A stretch of 64,000 nucleotides of DNA from Polytrichum commune (lineage: Eukaryota > Streptophyta > Polytrichopsida > Polytrichales > Polytrichaceae). How positions within the stretch are numbered: the stretch's first letter is position 1; every line of letters starts with the position of its first letter. Below, piece by piece: positions 1 through 11,037 of the stretch. The notes beneath the pieces are model-generated. The model saw nothing but the letters and a program-made list of their open reading frames with translations, did not search any database and was not told where the DNA came from. Made by a program: the position numbers and the translations under genes. Where the stretch lies: positions 29,016,001-29,080,000 of the forward strand of contig OX485803.1 in the NCBI GenBank assembly GCA_950295325.1, written 5' to 3'.

Positions 1-948
1 CATCCAATTTCTCTCCAAACGCATTGTACTCTGGTGACATACCCACATTTACCTTGTGATGCAAGAACTGGGCATCTCTGAAAGGATAGTCCTTCAATCG
101 AGACAAGCTGGCCGCATCATTGTCCTCCACTGTTGGTCGATGAACGGGCCCTTCTAAATGCTGCCACTGACTATCTAACTTTTCATCATCTGCATGGTCC
201 CCATCTTGCCTTGTTATAAACTGTAATCTAGAGCCATGAGTACTGCGGGCGTTCAAATCTGCCCACATTGGCACTGACCGTGGAGTTGACTGTCCTGCAC
301 ATAAAAGAGTTCTGGTTCTGAATATGAGAAGCACATAAACCGACACTTTAGCCAACTTCTCTGTCAGCCCAATCGCTTGTATGTATCACGAGCAATTTAG
401 AAAGTATCAAATTAGTTTTTCAGGTTTTGCAAGGGTGAGTTACACAATCAGAAACTCTTACAGCGGCAATTCGGATTCCATGAACATCCTAAATAACACT
501 CGTGTGCAATCCACGATTTTTTCGGTTTTATTCTACTGATTGGGGTTCACAAAATGCACAGTTACGCGGCGAGTGTTAAGTTGACTTGGATGTGGCAGCT
601 TGCTTGTACCTGGCCCTCTTAGGTTGGTGAAAGCCAGGTGACGCTCGACTTGGGTAGTGTATCCAGGACTGCCATAGCCATCAGGATTTAGTACAGAGTC
701 TGGTTTCTCTCTGGAGCAAACAACTTTCTCTTGAAAACTTCCAACATCCTGTGGAGACGCGGATTCAAATCCAGAAAACAAGCGAGCATTCTTTCCCCCT
801 TTGGCCAGGCTTGTCAGAAGCTCAGGGTCCAAGGAGAAATTCTGGCCGCCGCCATCGGTAGGTTGAATCTTGTCACTTGCCTGTAGGAAATTTCCATCCG
901 AGAATTGCCCCTTATATTTGGTAGCAAGTAGTGGTTGCCGTCCCTCTC
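1..948 (-). CDS. Partial unidentified protein gene (two internal exons)
   Basis: Two exons on the minus strand join in frame. Exon 948..610 follows an acceptor TTTGCAG and ends at a strong donor CAG|GTACAAG. Exon 294..53 starts after TGTGCAG and ends at AAG|GTAAAT; without that splice it stays open to the window edge. The phase-1 junction gives a continuous hydrophilic protein of about 190 residues, rich in S, G, D and Q, with no membrane segment or domain I recognise; segments include SLDPELLTSLAKGGKNARLF and MWADLNARSTHGSRLQF. There is no in-frame ATG in the first exon, so the start lies in an exon further right that I could not place; an apparent TTG start at 961 is intronic. The 3' end is outside the window. 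The composition and clean splice sites argue for a real gene. The function is unknown. Confidence 0.6.
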
Positions 949-3140
949 CTGCAAAGTCCAACCAATTTATTCAATACGTTGAGGGGGCGGGGTATTGCGA
1001 ACGTGCTTTGGATTCACAGGATAATTCACAACCAGGGACCTCATACATCCCAAAGTTTGCAGTCATGCGTACCATGGCCACGGCGAATGCCAACACCCCT
1101 TGTCAATTGTCCAGAACGTCAATACACAAGCCTGATTTCTAAGAACGAAGAATTTACATATAGTCACAGTCCACATGAAGAACTTGACCAGCAAATTCTT
1201 GAATGGGACTTGGGTTTAGAAATTATAACTGGACGGGAAAAAACCCTCCATTCGCAACTAGGATCATCAAGAAATTGATGCGCGTGTAGTCACGAGCCTG
1301 CTAGACGCCAGATCCATCTGCCAGCAAATTATCAACATATAATTAAGTCACAACTCAAAACCAACAGAACTAGGGGTCTTTTTGTCAACCTGGGATCAAT
1401 GTCATGAATAATGGACAGTGAGAAAACTCAACTCACGCTCCGTATTACACAAGCAAACATCCTCACAACTATCCCTTTGTTACTTAGCAGGTTCTTATGC
1501 AGAAACTTTGGAAAGATGCCATCCTGGCAGGCTGGGACGCCTAGATATCAGCACTAAATTTCCGAATGTGTGACTCAACAGTTGCACAACAGGCGGATGG
1601 CTCGATGCTATATATCTACTTTGTAAAATATCAAAATGAAAGACCTGAATGAAAAATTGCAAACACCCCTTTGTCACTGTCTTGAAATTTTCTGGCAGCA
1701 TATTCTCTGGCTCCCAGCCAACTGTTACCACAGCATGACTTCTCCAGCCGATATTCCAAGTGTCTATTCAGACTTCTGATACTTTATCGAGCCATATAGG
1801 ACTCGGAGGATTACAAGCTTTGAATGAGATCAGGCAAATGTTCTGATTTTGAAAAAAGAAAAAAGAAAAAAAAGACAGCAGAATTGACACTGAAACAGAG
1901 GTTAGCTTCCTTTTTGGCGAGATTGTGCGTTCCACGTAGACACATGGTGTTCTCCTTCTAGAAGAAAGAACCTTATGGTTAAACGAAAGATAAACTAAAA
2001 ATGCTGTTGGTGCAGATAGGATTACAGAAAACATGAGTCACATCGAGTTTCAACTTATCAATTCATTCAGGTCAACGTATGCCTTGATTACTTTATCCAA
2101 AACCCGCTAAGTTTAGCTATATTTCTGTCGACACGGAACCTTGAGGCAGCCCTTGGGTGGGGACTTATAAAGTTCGAAATCCATCTCAGGTGGAGAATCG
2201 TGCTTCTAAAAATCGTGTAATATTTCTCTGAAGATTTCAGCAGTTATGGCTTGCCCCTAGGTTCTGTTGATATACTACCACTTGAGTTCCAACCCAATTT
2301 TCGAGGCAATAACTGCGAGATTCGACCTGACAGCCTAAGGATACAGACATTGCAGCCAGCATAATTTATTATGACGAGCGGTGAGGAATGCAAACTCTTC
2401 ACTTGTCAACCTTAGCAGAACCGTGGTACTTCTTATATATAGCCGCTGATGATGTTTGTGGAAGTTAATACGTGATGCAAATGACTTACAGAGAATTTCA
2501 GCTCCTACTGTAGGTTCCCTGTAGGTAAGTCAGGTATTCATCAACCCCTCCTTGTGCCTCTCCAGAAGTAAGATGCTCTTAACTTAATTCTCGAGATCGA
2601 ACTGACTCTCAAATACAAATCCGCTCAAAGGTAGCCACACTAATCTACAACTGTGCCATCACCTTGGCAGATTATGAGGAAATGTAGGCATATGGAACTT
2701 CCAGAACACACCACACGACATTGTGAGATTTCCACAACGTCATTGAAGCATCTACAGGTGCCAATATCACCTAAGCAGAACTCCACACAAAGAGAAAAAC
2801 GGAACAACCAAAAAACATCACAATCGGAAAAATCTACTGCACCACATGTATTTATCATTCATAGATCGATGCCAACAGCAAGAATCTGTGGACCCTTCAA
2901 AAAGAGCTATAAATCCTTCACCTTTCCGGACGTCACAAGAGACAATGCGCACGTCATTTTCCCCCCCGAGAGAAATCCAACGGAAAGTGAAAGGAGTAAA
3001 TACCGAGTACTACACCACGAGGACGAAACGAGGACCGCTCTGACATAGACCGCCAAGAATGCGAGTACCGAAAATGAGAACCAAAAAAATAAGAAAAAAT
3101 CAACAACAAACTGGTCTAAGCTAGGTTTTTCCTTACCAAG
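949..3140 (-). other. Presumed 5' introns/leader of the left-edge gene
   Basis: This stretch is AT-rich and has no exon I can place with confidence. It separates the first recognisable coding exon of the left-edge gene from the GC-rich putative leader at 3.14-3.5 kb. A donor-like TTG|GTAAGG on the minus strand at about 3137/3136 could be the end of a 5' leader exon. A short open stretch starting at 1044 on the minus strand would need a 29-nt intron to join the exon at 948, too short for a plant intron, so it is not annotated. Confidence 0.3.
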
Positions 3141-3500
3141 CTTTTACAACAACGTGTTGTGCTGCTAACGTGGGGTGTTAGCATGCAGCAACTGGCCGAG
3201 CTCCCCCTGCCGCGAGCTGAGTGAGTCCAGTAAGAAAGAAAGAAAGAAAAAAATAACAGAAAGAGAGAAGAGTTGAGAATGCAAGGTAGGAAGACGAGCA
3301 GAATGAGGTAGAAGGAAGAGTGAGGCTTGCTGTTTGTTGTTGCAAGCGGGCGGGCGAGCCAGGGTCACGCCATAGCTGGAGCTTGAGTGGGGAGCTTCGT
3401 CAGAGCGACTCGATGACCGCCCCTCCCCCCTCACTGTGCTCTGTCTGTGCAGAGAGATGCACGCTGACGTGGTGGATTCAGACCACGTGTCTGATTCCAA
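3141..3500 (-). promoter_or_regulatory. GC/CT-rich leader or promoter region
   Basis: Base composition changes sharply here. The minus strand is rich in CT runs and CG dinucleotides, as in plant 5' leaders, and the adjoining sequence on the right returns to AT-rich DNA. It contains short CACGT-type motifs around 3470-3490 (ACGTGG, CCACGTG). By position it is the likely transcription start region of the minus-strand gene at the left edge. No exact start site can be read. Confidence 0.35.
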
Positions 3501-4234
3501 AAAGCTGAGTTGGCCCTGACCCAGTACACCACTAACTTATATTGATTGGTAGATTAGCGGGACCGCTACAATTTAATCGATGACCGGCATCGACTATGAA
3601 AGTGGTTCGTTTTGGCTCTTATACCAAACATTAAGGCCGAGGTAGGACGCCCGGTACCAATGTTCATAGCATCACAATCGTTGAATTGTGTAAAATATTA
3701 TGTGGTAATCTTATGTAAAACTTTACTTTGGAAGAGTGTAATATGGCGCCCAACAAGGAATGATAACAAAACAATGTAATTATCATGATATTACATGAAA
3801 TTAGGTTTCAATATTTTGCTGTTCTTATATGATAGGGTAATTTAGTTTCTAAGAGTTTGTGATATGGTGAAGATTTGAATGGGATTGACTCCCACCATTT
3901 TGTCAATAGACCACTTCCATGTCAACCGTCCATGAGGAGGGGTAAAACATATGAAAGAGTACGTCAGATTTGTCTTGTTGTCAAATGTGTAAATTATAAA
4001 GAGGTCATCATCTCATTCATAGATTTTTTTTGAAATTTTGATAAGCAACAACCCACGACCGATGTTGTATATCTATGTTGTGGACTAGAATCTACTATCT
4101 AGACGTCAAGGATGAAAACGTTACCATATTTGTGACATTTTGTAAGTCAACTTTTGACCACATAATTTGTCATTGACAACCCAAAGCAAGAATAATGCAC
4201 AAGGGCTAAAGAACCCACGAAAGGAATTGTGCAC
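3501..4234. other. AT-rich intergenic DNA
   Basis: I see no coding region, RNA gene or clear repeat boundary in this stretch. Confidence 0.4.
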
Positions 4235-4651
4235 GGGAGTTAGACCGCTCCCAATGGAAAATCTTTGCATCGGAGTTAGATAGCTCCAACTGGGAGTTAG
4301 ACACCTCCCTCTGGAAGGTCTTTGTGTTGGAGTTAGACACCTCCCTCCGGAAGGTCTTTGTGTTGGAGTTAGACAACTCCAACTATAAAATATGAATCGG
4401 AGTTAGACAACTCCAACTATAAAATATGAATCGGAGTTAGACAACTCCAACTATAACATATGAATCGGAGTTAGACAACTTCCAACAGATGGGTGTTATT
4501 CATTGGAGCTAGACAGCTCTCAATGAATAAATGAAACTACTTGGAATTAGACAACTCCAACTAGAAGAATGGATGAATCAATCAAGTTGGAATCAAATAG
4601 TTCCAACTAGAAGTATAAATGATGGAACAAGTTGGGCTTAGACACTTCCAA
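4235..4651. repeat. Tandem array of short hairpins around a TTAGAC core
   Basis: About a dozen units each carry a short inverted repeat around the core TTAGAC. The commonest is GGAGTTAGACAACTCC (6-bp stem, AGAC loop). Around 4398, 4432 and 4466 the period is exactly 34 bp; elsewhere the spacing varies. Variants often keep pairing: GGGAG/CTCCC at 4235, GGAGCT with AGCTCT near 4505, and GGAA/TTCC near 4590. The array is followed by a GA microsatellite and, about 240 bp further, a TC microsatellite. Its function is unknown. It could be subterminal sequence of a transposon, a minisatellite, or the template of a structured RNA. Confidence 0.75.
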
Positions 4652-4688
4652 CAAGAGAATTGTGATTGAACCAAAAGATAGAAGGTTC

Positions 4689-4690
<2 letters not shown>

Positions 4691-4724
<34 letters not shown>
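4691..4724. repeat. (GA)17 microsatellite
   Basis: A perfect GA dinucleotide run lies just right of the hairpin array. It is complementary to the TC run at 4962-4988. Confidence 0.95.
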
Positions 4725-4727
<3 letters not shown>

Positions 4728-4961
4728 CTTTAACTATATGAGAAATAGAAAGTAACAGTGGTGTCTTTGGCATAAAAGAGAGCTTAGGAAGAAGAGAGGA
4801 TCTTATGTCTCCCTCTTATGGTCAGGTGGTTCAAACTTATAGGCAATCACAATATTGTGTTTAAAGTTGTAAAGCTTTTGTAATGGACAAAGTTTGAAAG
4901 TTCACAATACTAGTGTCTTGTGTGCATTCATGATTGTATTATTTTTGTGTAGAAGAGGACG

Positions 4962-4988
4962 CTCTCTCTCTCTCTCTCTCTCTCTCTC
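4962..4988. repeat. (CT)n microsatellite
   Basis: A perfect CT dinucleotide run, complementary in sequence to the GA run about 240 bp to the left. Single strands of the two could pair. Confidence 0.95.
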
Positions 4989-6615
4989 AACACTTCTATG
5001 TGGATTTTTGTCGTGTAGTGGTTTTTACACCGACTTGAACACATGAACACCTACCATCCTGGAGGGTAACAACATTGGTTTCTATGTAGAGCCCAGGGAT
5101 CTTGTCAAAGTAACACCTAAACCGTTGTTCAAGACCTCAAATTTATTCCATCAATACATATGTAGTATGAATTTTCAATCGGCAAGTAATTTACCGGAAA
5201 CAAATCCGACTTTGCCATCACATGGAAGTGTGTCCTTATGAAACTCGCTTCTTGAGTTTCTTATGGTCATGTAAAAGAGATGGAACCGCATACAATCAAG
5301 ACTAATTTAAAGCTTGAACTGAACTTAAAGTGAAGCTTCAATGGGGCTCTGAATAACTAAAGAGAAAGTCATTGTGGTGCTTAGGAGCTCTAGGGGGTGG
5401 TTTGTTAGAGAGCCAAGATGGCCATTTCTAGACTTAGGCCGGTTTACACACGTGACCAAGGGCCGAGAAGGAAAAACAATTTTTGGATTTGTCATGGTCA
5501 TGGTCGGCAATCCAAAGACCATGACCAAGAGAAATCCACATCACTTTTTGAAGGTTTTGGTCAAAGGACATAGTGTAAAGCCTTCTTAGATCGGAACATA
5601 ATGTTTTGATGAAATTTAAAAAAAAATTAGTCAATTATTTTCTAATATAAACCATTCTAAAATAAATTATCTTCTAACATGGTCAAAAAAAATCGGTTGA
5701 GATGACTTAAATTTGGGTTGTCTCCCCTGCAAAATTCAAGTGACAACTAAACATTATCCATATTTGGACATGTAGGAAATGTCATTTTCTCATCCATTTT
5801 TTGGCATGCTCACCCATGGTCACTTCTATTTTTGGTGACTTGTGTAAAATGAAGTGAGGCCGCCACTAATTCTCAACCAATAAGGAATTTTAGAAAGCAG
5901 TGGTCATGGTTATGGTTGTTGGTCACTAGTTTAATCATACCCTTATTACTTGCAAGTTACTCAAATCATGAATGACATGAAGGTTCTCTAGAAAATGTCA
6001 GTTGGCCCTTTGCAACACATTGGCTATCAAGTTATTAGAGTTATGCCTAAAGGCTTGGGATCAAACTCCCCGTGCGTTGGCTAAAACGTGAGTTTGAGGG
6101 CATATCCATAAAGTGGCTCAAATTGTTCTAACCCTAAAAGGATGCAAAGGTTGGATGTACACACATTTTCTGCGATCCTCCTCAACTCTTTAGATTATCA
6201 TATTTTCCAATTTGGGGGTTCGTAACCACATTCAATACATAATCCTTGTGTCAAGGATATAATTAAAACACACGCATATGTGATATTCATGATCAATATA
6301 CAGGTATGCGTTTGTACCTAAGGACACTCATGCTATGTGTTTGAATCTGAACTTCAACAATACTAAGGAATTCCACAAGTTCAAAAAACACACTTGCAGA
6401 ATAAATCACTTTTGAATAGGATCATCCTTCTTAAAATTAGATAATAACGACAAGGTATAGCTCAAATACACATATTTGTGCATCCAGAAGTTTAAGCCCA
6501 CTTCTACGTCAAAATCTCATCCATTTTCTGACACAATCACTCTTATGTTTGATAACCTTGTGTAAAACGAAGTGGCACCGCCATTCATTTCTCAACCAAT
6601 GAGAGATTGTCCATT
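4989..6615. repeat. AT-rich intergenic DNA with a duplicated ~105-bp segment
   Basis: No gene is visible. Segments near 5790-5897 and 6519-6615 are clearly related and in the same orientation. Both run from TCATCCATTTT through a GTGTAAAA(T/C)GAAGTG block to a TCTCAACCAAT end. They are two diverged copies of one dispersed repeat. Confidence 0.5.
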
Positions 6616-8113
6616 ACAACACGGTGACCTTATTAGTGTAACAGGCCCTGAACGTGGACTCAAAAGTCTGCCTCTTAAGATTCTTCTGAGTGGGCTCAGC
6701 CTTTGTCCCGGTAAGCTTTCATGCTCAAAAGCTTACATTACTGCCACCCTTTTCTCAAAAGCCTTTGCATTCCTGCATGGATTTGCACACACATACTTTC
6801 ACATACTTTCACTCCCTGCGTAAGAAAGCCACATCTAGTTGAGCACATGCATAGCATTACTAAGTAGCTAGATGATGGTCTCCTTTCCAAGAAAGAGGCT
6901 GCAATTTTGTAAGAAAAACTTTGAATATATATATAGTTGTTTGTCAAAAATTCCACTGTACACAGTCTCAGTGCTCCTCGAAAACAGGGAATCCCGGAAT
7001 GAAAGGATAAGTATTGTCGTTTGGTACCTGATCCTTCATAACACAACCAAAGAAATGAGTAATGTTATGTGACTCGAGTTGTACAAAAGGTCGAGTCACA
7101 TAAGGGTCATTTCACAAATAAAACAAGCCCTAACTTTGAAAATCTAAGGGCTCTTGAAAAGGTTGTAGGGAATAGAAATCATCCAAAGGTTGTAGGGAAT
7201 AGAAATCCAATTTTGCAATTGGTGGGCCCTCGAGCTTAGATTAAAGTGAAAGTGGACCATGTTGAGGGACCATGGCATATGTTTGGGTTTGGGTCTCCAC
7301 CATGATCACATAAGTTTTCTAAAAGCCAATGGCAATTTAATTCACTGTCACAACCCCTAGTTTTGCATTGGACGTGCCTCTTTGTCGATGGGCCTAATGC
7401 AATGTTCGGTAGATCATGTGGCATTATCCACATGTTGTTCATGTAGGACACCATGTCGTGGGGTTGACATTTAGTGTGACTTACAGGACCCACGTGCAGC
7501 AAGGGTTTATCTTGGTGACAGGATGTTAAATGACCCATTCAAGTAGGCAGTTTTCTACTTGTGCAATTTTTGTAGTACCTTTGATTTACTTTGAAAGGTT
7601 GGGGTGACTCATTTTCATGTACCATATGTTTATTGTAATTCAACAAGCAGTTTGTTACAAGAGTGCTATGCCCTATGATTATCCTCCACATGTGTCCAAT
7701 TCTAGTTGGTTGTCTAACCAAGACCAAACTGTGACTCATTTCAAAACCATCTCGAATGGCATAGTCCATAATCAACTGCAATGCGGTTTAGTCTCATAAC
7801 AATTTTAGAAATCCAAAATGCAAAACAAACACACACAAAACATATATGCACTCAAGAACAAACACGAATGACTTTTATTGCAAAAGCATAGACTAGTGAT
7901 ATATGATTTACACCATGGTATCCCCCAAAAAAACTTAACATCATGGAATTTATAACAACCTATATTATTTTGAACTCAAAGTCACATATTATGTGGAGCC
8001 TATTTTATTTTGAAACCGCTACAATTTTATGATTCAATCACGGGTCCAGGGTCCTAAGGGCCCTTGAGCTCTAGTGTAAAGCAACCCCTAATGTACAAAT
8101 CGTCGTGAAATAA
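6616..8113. other. Intergenic DNA with small repeats
   Basis: No gene is visible. It contains a perfect hairpin (7065-7103), a 23-bp direct duplication near 7158 and 7184 beginning AAAGGTTGTAGGG, and a segment around 7696-7785 that recurs in diverged form near 29280-29370 (shared block GACCAAGACCAAA). Confidence 0.5.
7065..7103. repeat. Perfect 13-bp-stem inverted repeat
   Basis: The arms TTATGTGACTCGA (7065-7077) and TCGAGTCACATAA (7091-7103) are perfectly complementary, with a 13-nt loop. It could be a palindromic remnant of a small foldback element; there is no terminator-like T run. Confidence 0.8.
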
Positions 8114-8127
8114 TAAATGGAAGAAGA

Positions 8128-8319
8128 CGGTCCGAGATGACCTTAAACTACCGGATGATGGTGGAGAGATACCCAAATCTCAAGGAAGAGGTTGGCGGTT
8201 TGAATCCCGGCTGTGAATTCTCCTCTCTACTTGACGGAAAACTTGCCAGATGGCGAACTGCCTCCTGTGCTTTGGTGTTGGCCCGTCGGCCTTCTGTCTC
8301 AAAATAAAAAAATAAAAAG
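8128..8319 (+). mobile_element. tRNA-derived SINE, copy 1, with 14-bp target-site duplication
   Basis: A 192-bp element flanked by a perfect duplication TAAATGGAAGAAGA at 8114-8127 and 8320-8333. Inside, GGTTTGAATCC at 8197-8207 matches a Pol III B box with one change. About 35 bp upstream the stretch GATGGTGGAGAG resembles the end of a tRNA A box. The 3' end is an A-rich tail with AATAAAA units. A second copy lies at 24701. Together these show an insertion made by target-primed reverse transcription using a tRNA-headed, non-coding element that borrows LINE machinery. The parent tRNA is not identifiable by eye. Confidence 0.85.
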
Positions 8320-8604
8320 TAAATGGAAGAAGATTAGGTACTTCAAAATTTGGGCCCATAAACAACACAGTACTTGAGACAGAGCTCCCATCATCACGAA
8401 CATTTCCCAACGGCAACACTTTAATGTTGAGCAATTCAATAATCAACAATTCATTGTTTTAAACATATGATACAATTATCAACTTCCATAACATTCTTCC
8501 ACTAGGGGGTTGGGTTCATTGGGGCTAGCAACTGAGCCCCAGAGGATGGCATCATACAAAGAAGGTTTGAATATTTCCTCCATTCAATCTGAACACGAAA
8601 TGGG

Positions 8605-8759
8605 CATAACATTACTTAGTGTTTAGCTCTCAATTTGTGGGCCCTTGTAATATAATAATGAGATGCTCAAAAAGTTGCCCTGGGAGAGTTGGATTCAGTC
8701 TAAACTCACAACATCACATTGTTATATTCTCAGGGCTCACGTCGTTGAGTAATGTTATG
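8605..8759. mobile_element. Small foldback element, CATAACATTACT termini
   Basis: The element starts CATAACATTACTTAG and ends with the inverse GAGTAATGTTATG. The inner arms, with GGGCCC and GGGCTCAC stretches and TATTCTCA, partly match the better preserved foldback at 52301-52426. This copy is more diverged. No clear target-site duplication was found. Confidence 0.5.
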
Positions 8760-10491
8760 AGGGATAGAAGAATTTTGAACCTACTTAAGAAGTACTTGAA
8801 TGTTTCTAAGTCAGTCGACCTAAGCTACCTACTATTTTTCGAAAGGTCTTGAAATAATCTATTGAGATCATAAAATTTGCAATTGGTGCTTACTTCCACC
8901 TCACTTGCCATTGAGTGCTTGTGTCAGAGGTTGCTCGAAAGTAGAAAGCAACCACACAAGTGGTTGCTGAAGAATGCTATGTCATACAATTTGCCCTCTA
9001 TATTTGTTACTTCTATGAATGTGCAAGTCCATATATGCTAACATATTTCTACTTCCTACTTTGGGAGACTACAAAGACATTAAGTGTTAAGATTTACATG
9101 AATGTACTCCCCTCTTTGTAGTTTTTTCCCTCTATGCTTTTTAACTTACTATTGTATTATATAACACCATAAATTACAACATATCATATAGCACTTCAAA
9201 TACACCCCCACTTAGAAATGATGAAGTCCAGGAAATTGATTGCATGTCTCTCTCAAGTCTCGTCAACTCAGTTTGCCCTAGATGCTTCATAGTACTAGTG
9301 CTCAAATTCTTGATAATGTTGCTTTTGACTTTCAGATCTGTAGGTTGAATTGCACACCATCAAAAAGCTATTGAGAATATGATTCCAACGGTGTTAGTTT
9401 CGTTGAATTCCAACATAACAAGTGAGTTATGCGTGTCCAAAATTTGCCATCAAGTCTCCTATGGCGGCCGTGATCATTATCACTGGAATTTGGAGAGTGT
9501 TGTTCTAATATTTGTGCTTAGGTTTTGTTGAGGACGAGGATGAAATTGTACCTCTTACATTTGAACCTATAGCCCTTGTGTGTTACAAGGATGTGTAGTC
9601 TTCTCTTCAAACTTTATGTAATTATCTTGAGCAAGGTCTACTTTTCATGTTATGCATATGGCTAAGAAACTAGAAAAGTTTGAGAAAGAGATTGATCTCT
9701 ATGTGAATCAACTTCAACGGACCTTTATAGATTCCCTTTTTTATCTTAAGGTAATGAAAGTGGAGGAGTGAAACTCCTCACTTGTATATTGAAACTTCAT
9801 TTAATGTTACAACAATATTTTATGTGTGTTTCATTTATAAGTGTTATCTTCTTGTTTGTTACACTTTGAATATGTTAAAGTGTTAATATCCTATATGCGC
9901 TAAGAAAATCTCCACTCCCCATCTTTAATAGATATGGAGGGTAGACTGTACTTTTGAAGTCCCATAACATTATTTAGTCCGATCCACTCATTTTGAGAAT
10001 TCTTATAGGGTGCAATAGCACATACATTGACCACCCAATTCTTAAATGCCAAAAAAACCTAAAAAGCAGTTGCAAGTATTTTTCTTAATCTATTTGTGTC
10101 CATGTATAATCATTTTTCATAAAGTCCTTCTTTGACTTGGACCTCATGATATTTTACACTACTTCATTTTTAATTTTTTCTTGAAACCAATTTGTATGAT
10201 GGCCTTGTCATAACGTTATTCAATGAACAAGTTAATCATGCAGAAATTTTTTATCAAAGTTACTAAAATAGCAGTGATATGTGGGACTCACAATATTATG
10301 TAGAAAATTCCTTACATTCAGTTTAAATGTGAAGAATATTCCACATAACACTTTTATGGATGTGAATAATGTTATGGCGTGGCTTGGAACTCCCCTTGAT
10401 TTTTTTAAACATGTGTTACAAATTATTTATTCAAGAGAATCAAAGGATTAAAGAGATTACAAATTATTTTCTTTCTCCCCAACTTACACTT
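8760..10491. other. AT-rich intergenic DNA
   Basis: I see no gene, RNA or well-bounded repeat. Short open frames here have no coding character. Confidence 0.4.
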
Positions 10492-10813
10492 GTAGAAACC
10501 TATGCCACAAAGAAGTGCAGCCGAAATCGGTTGCAGTTCTTTTCACGAGCTTGATATGTAGTCGCTAAATAACTGCAGGTTTGTTTTTTGGTTTAGCAAT
10601 TGAAATTTTAGGGAACTTGGGGGTATATAATATATTATTGCAAAGGTCTTGGAAATACATTTCCAACGGTATATTACATGCTCCAAAGTCTTTATCATTG
10701 CAGTTGCAAAATGCAAAAAGAAAAATGTGTAGTCATTTAACAACTACAGATCATGCTGGTGAAAAGAACCACAACCGATTTCGGCTGCGGTTTTTTTGGG
10801 CATAGTTTTCTAC
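10492..10813. mobile_element. Long-TIR (~50 bp) foldback element
   Basis: The ends are inverted copies of each other: GTAGAAAcCTATGCC...GCAGCCGAAATCGGTT on the left (10492-10545) against the complement of the right end (10758-10813), which also carries GTTCTTTTCAC. The core GCAGCCGAAATCGGTT is perfect and the outer part has several mismatches. The interior of about 210 bp has no coding potential. The long TIR points to a Mutator-like or foldback MITE. A target-site duplication is not clear, partly because another MITE abuts its right end. Confidence 0.7.
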
Positions 10814-10815
10814 TA

Positions 10816-11035
10816 CATTAGATATGAAATTTAGTGTGACTTACTATTTGAAAATACACGATGCTATAAATGTCTACTATGCATCTCATTTTCTACCAAC
10901 CATGGTCAAATTGACTGTTTAGACACTATAAAACATCAACATGTTTACTTGGTAATAAAGTACATTCATAATAAAAAATATATATAAGAACATGTAACTC
11001 CAAACAGTAAGTCACACTAAATATCATATTTAGTG
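10816..11035. mobile_element. MITE with TA target-site duplication, copy 1
   Basis: A 220-bp element between TA dinucleotides (10814-10815 and 11036-11037). Its terminal inverted repeats of about 38 bp read CA(T/C)TA(G/A)ATATGA at the tip and TTTAGTGTGACTTACT further in. The tip itself is a near palindrome (CACTAAATAT/ATATTTAGTG). A homologous copy is at 52593-52798. The TA duplication suggests a Tc1/mariner-type (Stowaway-like) non-autonomous element, although the TIR is not the classic Stowaway sequence. Confidence 0.7.
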
Positions 11036-11037
11036 TA

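Noticed and set aside
978-1044. Possible first coding exon (MRSLVVNYP...) of the left-edge gene
   Set aside because: The phase fits, but the implied intron to 948 would be only 29 nt, below the plant minimum.
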